Positions 56,044 through 64,000 of a DNA stretch of 64,000 nt are shown one piece after another; the stretch's first letter is position 1; each line of letters begins with the position of its first letter. The stretch is from Arcanobacterium phocae (GTDB lineage: Bacteria; Actinomycetota; Actinomycetes; Actinomycetales; Actinomycetaceae), in contig NZ_JABAPM010000001.1 in NCBI RefSeq assembly GCF_018913465.1, positions 482,465 to 546,464 of the forward strand, read 5' to 3'. Under the pieces are notes generated by a model, which made no database searches, was not told where the DNA came from, and saw only the letters and a program-made list of their open reading frames with translations. Made by a program: the position numbers and the translations under genes.

Positions 56044-57432
56044 TTAGTTTTCTTCCGACGACGTATCGTCGTTGTCGTGTTGTGCTTCTAGCTCCCGAAC
56101 TTGTGCTTCGGTGGGGTCGATGTGCTCTGCCGGTTTTTCTTCCCAGTGCTGAGAAATTGTGTCCCATGCAGGTTCGACGTCGGCTTCGTCGTCGTCTTCA
56201 ATTTCGGCAACCACTTCGGCAGAAACTTCACGATGTTGTTCGAGCGAGTCCACATTTGATTCATCTAAAGCAGCGACTAACGCGTTTTGATGCTTGCGGG
56301 TAAAAACACGGGTAACATCCCACTTGACTCGCAGTAGCCGACGAATTCGAGCGCGCAGCTTTTCTTCATGACGGATATCTTCACGCCTAGTGAACCAGGC
56401 GTATACCAAAATCGCCATCATAATGATGCCGAAGTATCCAACGATAGGGTAGAGCGTTGCAACCAGGGTCTGAAAGCCAAAGAACGATAGTCCGAAGCCC
56501 ATAAAAGCCAAGACGGTAATAGCTGGTAAGAAGAGGTTAGGCCGTGATGCTGTCACTCGTTTTGCTAGTGCGTAATACAATCCAATCGCAGTATTAAAAA
56601 TCATTCCATAAATTATCACCGCCATCGCGGTTCCTGCGACTGGATGGATTTGGTTTACGAGCTCTAGCATGGGCATCGGAGCATCTTTGACCTTATCGAT
56701 TTGGGAGAATATCGCTAGCACAGAGATGACTAAAATGACCCCAAAAATACCTCCGCCGAGTAGTCCACCGTAGCCAGCAGCTCGGGTATTAAGTAGGCTA
56801 CCGCCCATAACAAGAGCCATAGAAATAGCAAGGGCCATAGACATGCTGACGTAGCTAAGAGTGGAAATCGTTATCGACGGGACGGCAGGCGTAAGGGTAG
56901 TAGCAACTGGCTCCAAGGCATTAATAGATAAAGTCGCGCCGGTAAAAGCATGAACCGATGCCACAATAATAAATATCAAAATAAACGGCGTAATCACGCC
57001 AATAACTTGGGTCACCTTGTCGACGTTGAGCATACCGGCACAGACAACGAGGCCGACCATCACTAACGAGCCAACCCACGTGGGCAGTCCGTACTGTTGT
57101 TCAAAGTTTGCACCAGCTCCCGCGATCATAACGAAACCCATGGTGAACAGTGTCAAAACAGTAAAAACATCAAGTGCTCTCGAGACAATGGGATGGGACA
57201 CTTCGTCGAAAACTGCAGAGTGTTCTTTTGCTTGGAAATATGAGCCCAATTGCAACACAATGTATCCAGATATGGCGAACAATACTGCGGCAACCAATGC
57301 ACTCCATACACCGGGTAGTCCAAATGCAATAAAGAACTGGAGTAGCTCTTGGCCAGAGGCAAATCCGGCCCCGATGATTAATCCGATAAAGGCCATTGCC
57401 ATAACTATTGTTTGTCTTAACACGCCATTCAC
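56044..57432 (-). CDS. YkvI-family membrane protein (APC-type fold)
   Basis: A 462-residue membrane protein with about ten helices over residues 1-350. The opening IVMAMAFIGLIIGAGFASGQELLQFF matches the YkvI-like branch of the LeuT/APC superfamily. Residues about 355-462 form a basic then strongly acidic cytosolic tail (for example IEDDDEADVEPAWD and the end DNDDTSSEEN). Substrate unknown. It is convergent with the nitroreductase gene. Confidence 0.82.
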   Translation of the reverse strand: MNGVLRQTIVMAMAFIGLIIGAGFASGQELLQFFIAFGLPGVWSALVAAVLFAISGYIVLQLGSYFQAKEHSAVFDEVSHPIVSRALDVFTVLTLFTMGFVMIAGAGANFEQQYGLPTWVGSLVMVGLVVCAGMLNVDKVTQVIGVITPFILIFIIVASVHAFTGATLSINALEPVATTLTPAVPSITISTLSYVSMSMALAISMALVMGGSLLNTRAAGYGGLLGGGIFGVILVISVLAIFSQIDKVKDAPMPMLELVNQIHPVAGTAMAVIIYGMIFNTAIGLYYALAKRVTASRPNLFLPAITVLAFMGFGLSFFGFQTLVATLYPIVGYFGIIMMAILVYAWFTRREDIRHEEKLRARIRRLLRVKWDVTRVFTRKHQNALVAALDESNVDSLEQHREVSAEVVAEIEDDDEADVEPAWDTISQHWEEKPAEHIDPTEAQVRELEAQHDNDDTSSEEN

Positions 57433-57631
57433 TCTTCGTCTTCAATTATCAATTATTCAACAATCTATTTTACCCGTTTGCTGAGGTTCATGGGTGGACC
57501 CGATAGTGATGGGAGCTGTTACACATTCCGTAGCCCACACATTGGGAGTCAGAGTTGGAGAGATGAAGTTGCTTAGGGCAAAATAGCCTCATAAGTGTGT
57601 ATACACCTTAGAACGATCGAAAGGAAATTCC

Positions 57632-58891
57632 TTGGCTGACATCCTTGACGAACTCCAGTGGCGTGGGCTTATTGCCCAGCATTCGGATATTGATGAGCTT
57701 CGCAAAGCTCTGAACGAAGGATCGATTTCGTTCTATTGTGGTTTTGATCCAACTGCAGCTTCGCTTCACCACGGACACCTCGTAGCAGTAAAAATGATGC
57801 GTCATCTGCAAATGGCTGGGCATCGTCCGATCGTTTTGGTTGGTGGAGCGACTGGCTTAATTGGAGATCCGCGTCCAAAGGGAGAGCGGTCACTTAACAC
57901 CCGTGAAACAGTTGCCCAGTGGACTCAAGCCTTGCGCGGACAGCTGGAATCGTTACTTGATTTTGACGGTCCAAATGCTGCGATTACGGTCAATAATCTT
58001 GACTGGACGCAGGGGATGAACACGATTGATTTCTTGCGTGACCTCGGCAAGCATTTCCGGATGGGAACGATGCTCTCGAAAGACATTGTTGCCCGTCGTC
58101 TACAGTCTGATGAAGGTATCTCATTTACCGAGTTTTCATACCAAATTCTGCAGGCTAACGATTACCTTGAGCTTTACCGGCGTTACAACTGCACATTAGA
58201 GCTAGGTGGTAACGATCAGTGGGGCAATATTGTTGGCGGAATGGATCTCATCCGTAAGGTCGAAGGCACCAACGTTCATGTGTTGACTAATCAGCTGATT
58301 ACAAAGTCTGATGGGACGAAGTTTGGAAAGACTGAAGGGGGAGCAGTCTGGCTTAACCCTGATATGCTTAGCCCCTACAAGTTTTACCAGTTCTGGCTTA
58401 ATACGGCCGACGCTGATGTCATTCGAATGCTTAAAGTCTTTACGTTCTTGTCAAAAGAACGGATTGAGGAGCTTGAGATTGAGGTTGCGCAGCGGGCTCA
58501 CGCTCGGGAAGCACAGCGGGTATTGGCTGACGAAGTGACAACATGGGTTCATGGTGCCGACGCTACTGCGCGAGTCAAAGACGCATCTGCTGTCCTCTTT
58601 GGCAAGAAGGATCCGCACGATGTAGATGCGCAGACCCTGCGTGATGCAGTCGCTGAGTTGCCGTCTACCCAGGCTCAGATTGGCGACAGCTTGCAGGACG
58701 TTCTTGTCGAGCTTGGTTTCGAAAAAGGCCGCGGAGCCGCACGGCGTACGATCAACGCCGGTGGTTTAGCGATCAACAATGCCAAGATCGATGACGAAGA
58801 ACGTACCTTAACGAATGACGATGTTCTTGCCGGTGGTTTCGTTCTCGTGCGCAAGGGCCGTAAGAATATGGCTGTAGTGCGTATCGCCTAA
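57632..58891 (+). CDS. tyrS: Tyrosyl-tRNA synthetase
   Basis: A 419-residue class I synthetase. It has the HIGH-type HHGH in FDPTAASLHHGHLVAV (about residues 41-56), the KMSKS-type KFGKT (about 231-235) and a C-terminal S4 domain (GRGAARRTINAGGLAINNAKI). The start codon is TTG at 57632, supported by AAGGAAA at 57621-57627 and the conserved N-terminus ADILDELQWRGLIAQ. A 10-bp palindrome GTGTATACAC lies at 57597-57606 just upstream. Confidence 0.96.
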   Translation: MADILDELQWRGLIAQHSDIDELRKALNEGSISFYCGFDPTAASLHHGHLVAVKMMRHLQMAGHRPIVLVGGATGLIGDPRPKGERSLNTRETVAQWTQALRGQLESLLDFDGPNAAITVNNLDWTQGMNTIDFLRDLGKHFRMGTMLSKDIVARRLQSDEGISFTEFSYQILQANDYLELYRRYNCTLELGGNDQWGNIVGGMDLIRKVEGTNVHVLTNQLITKSDGTKFGKTEGGAVWLNPDMLSPYKFYQFWLNTADADVIRMLKVFTFLSKERIEELEIEVAQRAHAREAQRVLADEVTTWVHGADATARVKDASAVLFGKKDPHDVDAQTLRDAVAELPSTQAQIGDSLQDVLVELGFEKGRGAARRTINAGGLAINNAKIDDEERTLTNDDVLAGGFVLVRKGRKNMAVVRIA

Positions 58892-58924
58892 TTGTGCGGG
58901 CCTCGTCTATAACTAGATGTACAT

Positions 58925-58963
58925 AGCCGTAGTGCTGGGAGGTTAATTCCTAGCACTACGGCT
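58925..58963 (+). terminator. Terminator after tyrS
   Basis: A 12-bp perfect inverted repeat (58925-58936 with 58952-58963), extended inward by GGA/TCC, lies 33 bases after the tyrS stop. Confidence 0.8.
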
Positions 58964-59096
58964 AGAAAACTTTTAGAGCAGAATTGTTGAGAATATAAGT
59001 TTTCCGGGTGTTTCATTGTGTATAGCTTACTTTAAGCTTCGTGACATCTTATTTGAGCGTAAACTTACAGTTAAAAGAACAGCGATCGAGGACGCC

Positions 59097-60926
59097 ATGA
59101 TCGAGCACTCTGAGCCCCAGCAAGTACACAGACCTGATTTACGAGACACGATTGATATCGTGCATGAACGACGTTTGAAAGCTCCGAGCCACATAGCATT
59201 TCGCGTGTGCACTGAGGACCAGGAGACAGTAGCCGGTGGCACGAGATACAGAGATATTTGTATAACCGACTTTTGCTCAACTATTGACGCGATTGCAACG
59301 CGACTGGTTGCATCTGGATTTCAAGCCGGGGAATGTGCAGCGATTATGGCTCCAACAAGCTATCAGTGGGCTCTAGCCGAATGGGCGATTTGGCGTGCCG
59401 GCGGGATCGTTGTGCCAATATATGAAACATCACCATTCAGTACTCTAGAACATATCTGTCACGAATTGTCGATTACTCGAGTTTTTATCAGTAATAAGTT
59501 ACAGCTGACTCTACGCGATGAAATATTGAGTTTGGATGGCGTGGAATTCATTCCAATCGACACTATTGAAACGAATTATCGATCGTCGGAAGGTGCGACT
59601 GATGAGAAGTTGCTGGACTCACGTCATCGGAAGCGTGACGATGTTGCTTCAGTAGTGTATACCTCGGGAACCACAGGTAAGCCCCAAGGCACCCGAATTT
59701 TACATCGAAATTTCATTGATTTGATTCTTAATGTTCAGGCTGCTTGGCGAGACGTCCTCAATGATAGCGGCCGTACCGTCATATTCCTTCCATTAGCACA
59801 CGTTTTAGCGCGTGGACTCCAGATGATCTGCATCTGGGCAGGAATGCGTATTACTTATATGTCCGATCCGCGTGCACTCATCCCCGCCCTGCCAGAGCTA
59901 CAACCAACGTTCCTTGTAGCGGTTCCACGTGTATTTCAGAAGATCTTAGATGCGACGCGTTCAAAAGCGCGAGAAAAACATATGATCTGGCTGTGGAACA
60001 GAGCCGAAAGGACAGCGTTAGCATGGGGAAAACGAGCTGAAGCGAGCGACTTTGCAGGGACCGATTTTGTTGAGTCTGTGCCGCTAAAACTTCGTCTTGA
60101 GCACAAGCTGTTTGATATTCTTTTCTATTCCAAAGTGCGTGATATTCTGGGCGGATCTATGGAATTCATTCTCTCTGGGGCTGCGCCACTTAATAGGGAT
60201 GTTTCTCTTATGTTCCGCGGTTTCGGTCTTCCTGTGATGGAGGGATACGGACTCACGGAAACTACGGCGCCGCTTGCTGGAAATCGGCCAGGCAGGATTC
60301 GTTCTGGAAGTGTTGGAGAGCTTATCCCCGGAACCACTGTGCGCATCGCGGAAGACGGTAGCATTCTTGTCAAGGGGATCGGGGTGGCTCCGGGCTACCT
60401 GGACCCTCGTACCACTGCTAGTGCGTATCTTGACGGCTTCTTCAATACTGGTGATATCGGTGAACTCAAAGATAGTTATTTGTATATAACAGGGCGGGCT
60501 AAAGACATGCTTGTAACCGCTGGCGGTAAGACGATTTCTCCAGCCCGTTGGGAGTCTCTTGTTACTGCTCACCCGCTTATCGAGTACGCCATAATGATTG
60601 CTGATGACCGGCCTTATCCAACTGCGTTGCTCATTCTAGATAACGAAGCGTCCGCCAGATGGGCATCTGCTAATAACCAGCGCTTTCCCCGTGTTAGCCT
60701 TGGGCAATGGAGCGAAGTAGCTAGTGAAGAACTAAGAAATAACCTTAAACGCATTGTGCATGATGCCAACAGTCACGTGTCTCGCGCTGAATCTGTTAAG
60801 GACTTTCGAATCATTAGCATGAAGATGTCTGAAGACGAAGGGCTAGTGACACCTACGATGAAAATTAAGCGTGCCTACGCTACAAAACTGTTTAGCCAGC
60901 TTATTGACAATATGTACCGAATTTGA
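59097..60926 (+). CDS. AMP-dependent long-chain acyl-CoA synthetase
   Basis: A 609-residue ANL-superfamily ligase that activates fatty acids to acyl-CoA through acyl-AMP. Motifs are the P-loop VVYTSGTTGKPQGT (about residues 184-197), GYGLTETTAP, NTGDIGEL and GRAKDMLVTAGGKTISP. The ATG at 59097 follows a GAGG motif and gives a family-like N-terminus. An in-frame start at 59016 would add 27 residues. Low-GC codons and a lone position suggest its own transcription unit. Chain-length preference unknown. Confidence 0.88.
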   Translation: MIEHSEPQQVHRPDLRDTIDIVHERRLKAPSHIAFRVCTEDQETVAGGTRYRDICITDFCSTIDAIATRLVASGFQAGECAAIMAPTSYQWALAEWAIWRAGGIVVPIYETSPFSTLEHICHELSITRVFISNKLQLTLRDEILSLDGVEFIPIDTIETNYRSSEGATDEKLLDSRHRKRDDVASVVYTSGTTGKPQGTRILHRNFIDLILNVQAAWRDVLNDSGRTVIFLPLAHVLARGLQMICIWAGMRITYMSDPRALIPALPELQPTFLVAVPRVFQKILDATRSKAREKHMIWLWNRAERTALAWGKRAEASDFAGTDFVESVPLKLRLEHKLFDILFYSKVRDILGGSMEFILSGAAPLNRDVSLMFRGFGLPVMEGYGLTETTAPLAGNRPGRIRSGSVGELIPGTTVRIAEDGSILVKGIGVAPGYLDPRTTASAYLDGFFNTGDIGELKDSYLYITGRAKDMLVTAGGKTISPARWESLVTAHPLIEYAIMIADDRPYPTALLILDNEASARWASANNQRFPRVSLGQWSEVASEELRNNLKRIVHDANSHVSRAESVKDFRIISMKMSEDEGLVTPTMKIKRAYATKLFSQLIDNMYRI

Positions 60927-60962
60927 TTTCCAGTAAACTACTCTCGTAGTTAAAGGTAGCAA

Positions 60963-61817
60963 TTAAAACAGTTTTGGGATCAGAACTGGGGTAGCTTTTT
61001 TGTATGCAACGTAATCGGGTTGACCACCCCATTTTTCTTCTGCTTTCTTCTCGAGTAAAGGTATTCCGCTGACCTTTGTGATTAAGAAGAATACAAATAG
61101 GGGAGAGATTATAGCGATCCAATCCCATCCGTGTAGTACCGGCGAGGCAATGACTAGAACCGCAATCCAAATGAGAATTTCTCCGAAATAGTTTGGGTGA
61201 CGAGAGACTGACCACAGACCAGAGGAAATAAACTTTCCTTGGTTATTCGGATCCATACGGAACTGGGATTTTTGATAGTCCGAGACAGCTTCCAGAGAAA
61301 AACCTACTAGCCATAATGTAATACCAACAGCCTCAACTACGCCAAAAGGGTGGGAATTCGTCGTCGTTATCGCGATCCAAGCTGCTAAAGCTGTCAGCGT
61401 GATCCATAAGCCCTGCAAAGACCACACGAGAAATAACCGGGAAGGAGACTTGAGGATCTCATCGAAGCGAGAGTCTCTACCTGAACTCTTGATTCGGCGA
61501 TAGAGGTATGCACCAAGTCTGGTAGCCCAGATAATGACTAAAATGCCCAACAGATACGAACGAAAATCTGAGATGTCGCTGGAAACTAAAGCAAAAATTG
61601 TCAAACAAATATATGTAAAACTACCGGTAAGATCGAAAAACCTGTCAGATGATTTTAACCATGAATGGACAAACATTATCCATTGAATGCCAAAAACTAG
61701 TAACACCAGGATAACTACTATCGGCAATGCGCCAAGCGCTTGGCTAGAGCGTGTGCCTCCTAGACTAATGCCTAAACCAATGAAGAAAACTGTTAGTGCT
61801 ATAGCAATATTTCGCAT
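60963..61817 (-). CDS. DUF1295 (steroid 5-alpha-reductase-like) membrane protein
   Basis: A 284-residue membrane protein with about seven helices. The C-terminal SGLWSVSRHPNYFGEILIW and YKKATPVLIPKLF are the DUF1295/isoprenylcysteine-methyltransferase-type signature, and WATRLGAYLYRRI is the family mid-region. Relatives reduce or methylate lipids; the substrate here is unknown. It is convergent with the acyl-CoA ligase gene. Confidence 0.87.
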   Translation of the reverse strand: MRNIAIALTVFFIGLGISLGGTRSSQALGALPIVVILVLLVFGIQWIMFVHSWLKSSDRFFDLTGSFTYICLTIFALVSSDISDFRSYLLGILVIIWATRLGAYLYRRIKSSGRDSRFDEILKSPSRLFLVWSLQGLWITLTALAAWIAITTTNSHPFGVVEAVGITLWLVGFSLEAVSDYQKSQFRMDPNNQGKFISSGLWSVSRHPNYFGEILIWIAVLVIASPVLHGWDWIAIISPLFVFFLITKVSGIPLLEKKAEEKWGGQPDYVAYKKATPVLIPKLF

Positions 61818-62235
61818 CTGAATCTCCGAATGATAGTGCTGTTAACACGAGTAACGCACTTTTATGTATGCGCCCGTCGATTGCACGGCGTGTATATAAA
61901 AGTCTAATTCACGAGTACGAGCTGCATTGACAACTGCGCTAATAGCATGATTTCTTGGAAAATCTACCAATTAACATCCGTGGTAATTCCCATATGCCCA
62001 ATTTGGTCTATGAAAATCACCAAAAGTACCCATTAAACATTGATAATCAGGGGAATGTAGAGCTGGCGATTAAAGCAGGCATGAGCTTTGAGCATAATTG
62101 TCCTAAGCCGCACTAATTGAGAATGATTATACTTGTTAGTTGAGAAAACGCACTAAGGAGGCATCTTCGCGAAGTATTTAGCATTACGCCATTCGACTAC
62201 ATAAATTCATCAAAACTCTAAAAGAGGAGAGATTT
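61818..62235. other. 418-base intergenic region
   Basis: This AT-rich gap lies between two divergent genes. It contains a short open frame (61955-62116; see findings), a ribosome-binding-like AAGGAGG near 62155 without a nearby ATG, and the AGAGGAGAG site that serves the transporter start at 62236. No tRNA, riboswitch or terminator was recognised. Confidence 0.6.
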
Positions 62236-63597
62236 GTGCTATCTTGGTTAGCCACCCCACCGGCAGCTCCACGCCTTTCGCAGGAAGAAGTTGACCGAAA
62301 GTACCCGCGTCTTCGGTTCCAAGTTTTTATGGGAATTTTTCTTGGATATGCTGGTTTTTACTTAATTCGAAACAATATTTCCACAATTGCGCCACTCCTT
62401 CTCGAGGAGGGAGGACGAATCGATAAGCCTGCAATTGGCATCATTGCCAATGCAGTCTTAATTAGCTACGGCTTATCAAAATTTTTCAGCGCAATGGTAT
62501 CTGACCGATCAAATGCTCGTTACTTCTTACCGTTAGGACTAGCTTTATCAGCGGTAATGAATCTTATCGTTGCTACTGTCCCATGGGTTTCGGCAAGCGT
62601 TGGGGTTTTTGCAACTGTCATGTTCATCAATGGCTGGTTTCAGGGGATGGGGTATCCGCCAAGTGGTCGTATCGTTGTTCAATGGTTCAGTACGAATGAA
62701 CGAGGATGGAAGGGATCTCTGTGGAACACGTCCCACAATCTTGGTGCTGGAACGTTACCATTCCTTGTCGCATTGGGACTATATTTAACCGATAATAATT
62801 GGCGAGCCGCCTTTTGGTTACCGGCCGTTATCGCACTTGTCGTAGCGGTTATCGCCTTTATACTCATCCGAGATAATCCGACTGCTGTCGGTTTGCCCCC
62901 GATTGATGAGTATCGAAATGATCCCCCAAAAGTCACCGCAGACCTAGAAGCTGGTCAGGAAATCTCCACGAAGGATCTCGTGTTTAAACATATCTTGACT
63001 AACAAGATCATTCTTCTACTCGCAATCGGTAACGTGTTTGTTTATGCATTGCGTTACGGCGTGTTGAATTGGGTGACAACTTACCTCTCAGAAGTTCACC
63101 ATATGTCGATCACTAATGGACTTATCAGCTTTGGTGCATTCGAAATTGCTGGTTTTATCGGTACGATCTTGTGTGGCTGGACATCAGACAAAATATTCCA
63201 TGGTAATCGAAGCGCTTCAATCCTACTTTTCACTGTTGGTGCAGGCTCGTCGATTGCTGGATATTGGCTTATGCCGGTAGGGACACCGTTCGCTGTGATG
63301 GTTATCCTCGTAGCGCTTATTGGAGGCTTCATATACGGGCCGGTTGGTTTAATTGGTCTTCAAGCTCTTGATTTATCGCCAACGAACATTGCTGGCACCG
63401 CAGCGGGCTTTACGGGGCTTTTTGGCTATCTTCTTGGTGCAACTCTTGCTTCGACGGGCGTTGGCTACCTTGTACACTTTGCTGGGTGGAATGTCACCTT
63501 TATTGTGTTCTTGGTATTCGCGGCATTGATTATTCTGATCTTCTTAATTATTAAAAGGGAAGAGAATGCATTGCTGGAACGGCGCCGTAGTCAGTAG
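62236..63597 (+). CDS. Organophosphate:phosphate antiporter (GlpT/UhpT-like MFS)
   Basis: A 453-residue major-facilitator protein with 12 helices. The first-helix arginine in YAGFYLIRNNIS (about residue 45), the family motif GWFQGMGYPPSGR (about residues 134-146) and the FALLAL-like N- and C-halves fit the OPA group, which exchanges glycerol-3-phosphate or hexose-6-phosphate for phosphate. Which sugar phosphate is carried cannot be told. GTG start at 62236 after AGAGGAGAG. A long hairpin terminator follows. Confidence 0.88.
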   Translation: MLSWLATPPAAPRLSQEEVDRKYPRLRFQVFMGIFLGYAGFYLIRNNISTIAPLLLEEGGRIDKPAIGIIANAVLISYGLSKFFSAMVSDRSNARYFLPLGLALSAVMNLIVATVPWVSASVGVFATVMFINGWFQGMGYPPSGRIVVQWFSTNERGWKGSLWNTSHNLGAGTLPFLVALGLYLTDNNWRAAFWLPAVIALVVAVIAFILIRDNPTAVGLPPIDEYRNDPPKVTADLEAGQEISTKDLVFKHILTNKIILLLAIGNVFVYALRYGVLNWVTTYLSEVHHMSITNGLISFGAFEIAGFIGTILCGWTSDKIFHGNRSASILLFTVGAGSSIAGYWLMPVGTPFAVMVILVALIGGFIYGPVGLIGLQALDLSPTNIAGTAAGFTGLFGYLLGATLASTGVGYLVHFAGWNVTFIVFLVFAALIILIFLIIKREENALLERRRSQ

Positions 63598-63605
63598 TGC
63601 CAACT

Positions 63606-63654
63606 AATAAGTTATGGGCAGGCTAGGATGATACTAGCCTGCCCATAACTTATT
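63606..63654 (+). terminator. Terminator after the antiporter gene
   Basis: A perfect 21-bp inverted repeat (63606-63626 with 63634-63654) with a 7-base loop, starting 9 bases after the stop codon. Confidence 0.9.
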
Positions 63655-63802
63655 AACGAACTGTAACTACCGTAAAAATAGATCATGTTGTTAGGTAGAA
63701 TAATTGGGTGACGATCAATCTGAATTCATCAGTGCCGTACAAGGATGATGGTGCTAGAAGTAGACACTCGAACTCCTGTGACGGGGGTTACGTTGGTTTG
63801 GT

Positions 63803-63831
63803 TTGACGTGGGGGTGGTTGGTGGGTAAAGT
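63803..63831 (+). promoter_or_regulatory. Strong promoter, probably of an rRNA operon
   Basis: TTGACG (63803-63808) and TAAAGT (63826-63831) are separated by exactly 17 bases in a GT-rich region, followed by a long leader without an ORF. Confidence 0.6.
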
Positions 63832-64000
63832 ATTTATCTGTTGCGAGGCGCTGGTCTGGTTTTCTGGTCTGGTTGTTTTCGCTGGTTTCCTTCTTGCTTG
63901 ATGCATTGTTGTGGTGTGTCTTGTGGGTGTGGGTGTGTTGTTTGATATCTCAATAGTGTGTCAGCTTTTTATTTTGATCATATTTATTTTGATGGCAGAT
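63832..64000 (+). other. Likely rRNA operon leader with boxA
   Basis: After the promoter, the leader contains the element TTGATATCTCAATAGTGTG (about 63943-63961). It resembles the boxA antitermination element (TTGAGAACTCAAnAGTGTG) found in actinobacterial rRNA leaders and spacers. The window ends before any 16S sequence. Between 63655 and 63802 I see no gene. Confidence 0.55.

Noticed and set aside
57541..57631. T-box or attenuator upstream of tyrS
   Set aside because: No T-box sequence or terminator/antiterminator pair is present. Only a 10-bp palindrome is seen.
63780..63950. GT-rich tract as a phase-variable simple repeat
   Set aside because: Units are irregular and lie between a clear promoter and a boxA-like element, so leader sequence is the simpler reading.

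Overview
The window is 64 kb of a mid-GC (about 50%) actinobacterial chromosome. Gene content and order are high-GC Gram-positive: lepA-trmB-hemW, hrcA-dnaJ-rsmE-phoH-ybeY-era-recO-uppS, infC-rpmI-rplT-trmH-pheST, an argR remnant, DUF3097, comEA-comEC-holA. The small intergenic gaps, modest GC and an LPxTG-like surface amylopullulanase suggest an Actinomycetaceae host-associated genus such as Arcanobacterium or Trueperella. The genus is an inference; the sequence itself shows only an actinobacterial gene set. About 55 protein genes are supported. No tRNA, CRISPR array, insertion sequence or prophage was seen.

Layout. 1-10.4 kb: the end of a vitamin K epoxide reductase gene, a HIT protein, leuS, an aldose epimerase, a HerA-like ATPase, comEA-comEC and holA. 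10.4-12.6 kb (minus strand): rpsT, then a PemK/MazF-like protein, a PH-domain protein and a membrane protein. 12.7-17.3 kb: lepA-trmB-hemW with start/stop overlaps, then a small XRE regulator plus unknown protein preceded by a tandem direct repeat. 17.4-26.9 kb: an ABC exporter and a 2225-residue two-catalytic-domain amylopullulanase with a sortase-like tail. 26.9-41.8 kb: housekeeping genes including the CIRCE-controlled hrcA-dnaJ operon, the ybeY-era-recO-uppS run, a VIT1-like transporter with a candidate iron box, and the infC-rpmI-rplT operon whose infC has no ATG/GTG/TTG start.

41.8-48.8 kb looks like an inserted uptake and catabolism cassette: a family 5 binding protein, a permease, a fused permease-ATPase, an ATPase and a DapA/NanA-family aldolase, lying between trmH and pheS. 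49.0-58.9 kb holds pheS-pheT, an SDR, an argD homologue, argR, a nitroreductase, a YkvI-like transporter and tyrS. In many actinobacteria the full argCJBDFRGH cluster lies next to pheT. Here only argD and argR remain, and the ArgD homologue has arginine where the PLP-binding lysine should be, while its promoter still carries a good ARG-box-like palindrome. This is the most unusual observation in the window. 59.0-63.6 kb: an acyl-CoA ligase, a DUF1295 membrane enzyme and an organophosphate:phosphate-type antiporter. The last 200 bases look like the promoter and boxA leader of an rRNA operon whose 16S gene would start just outside the window.
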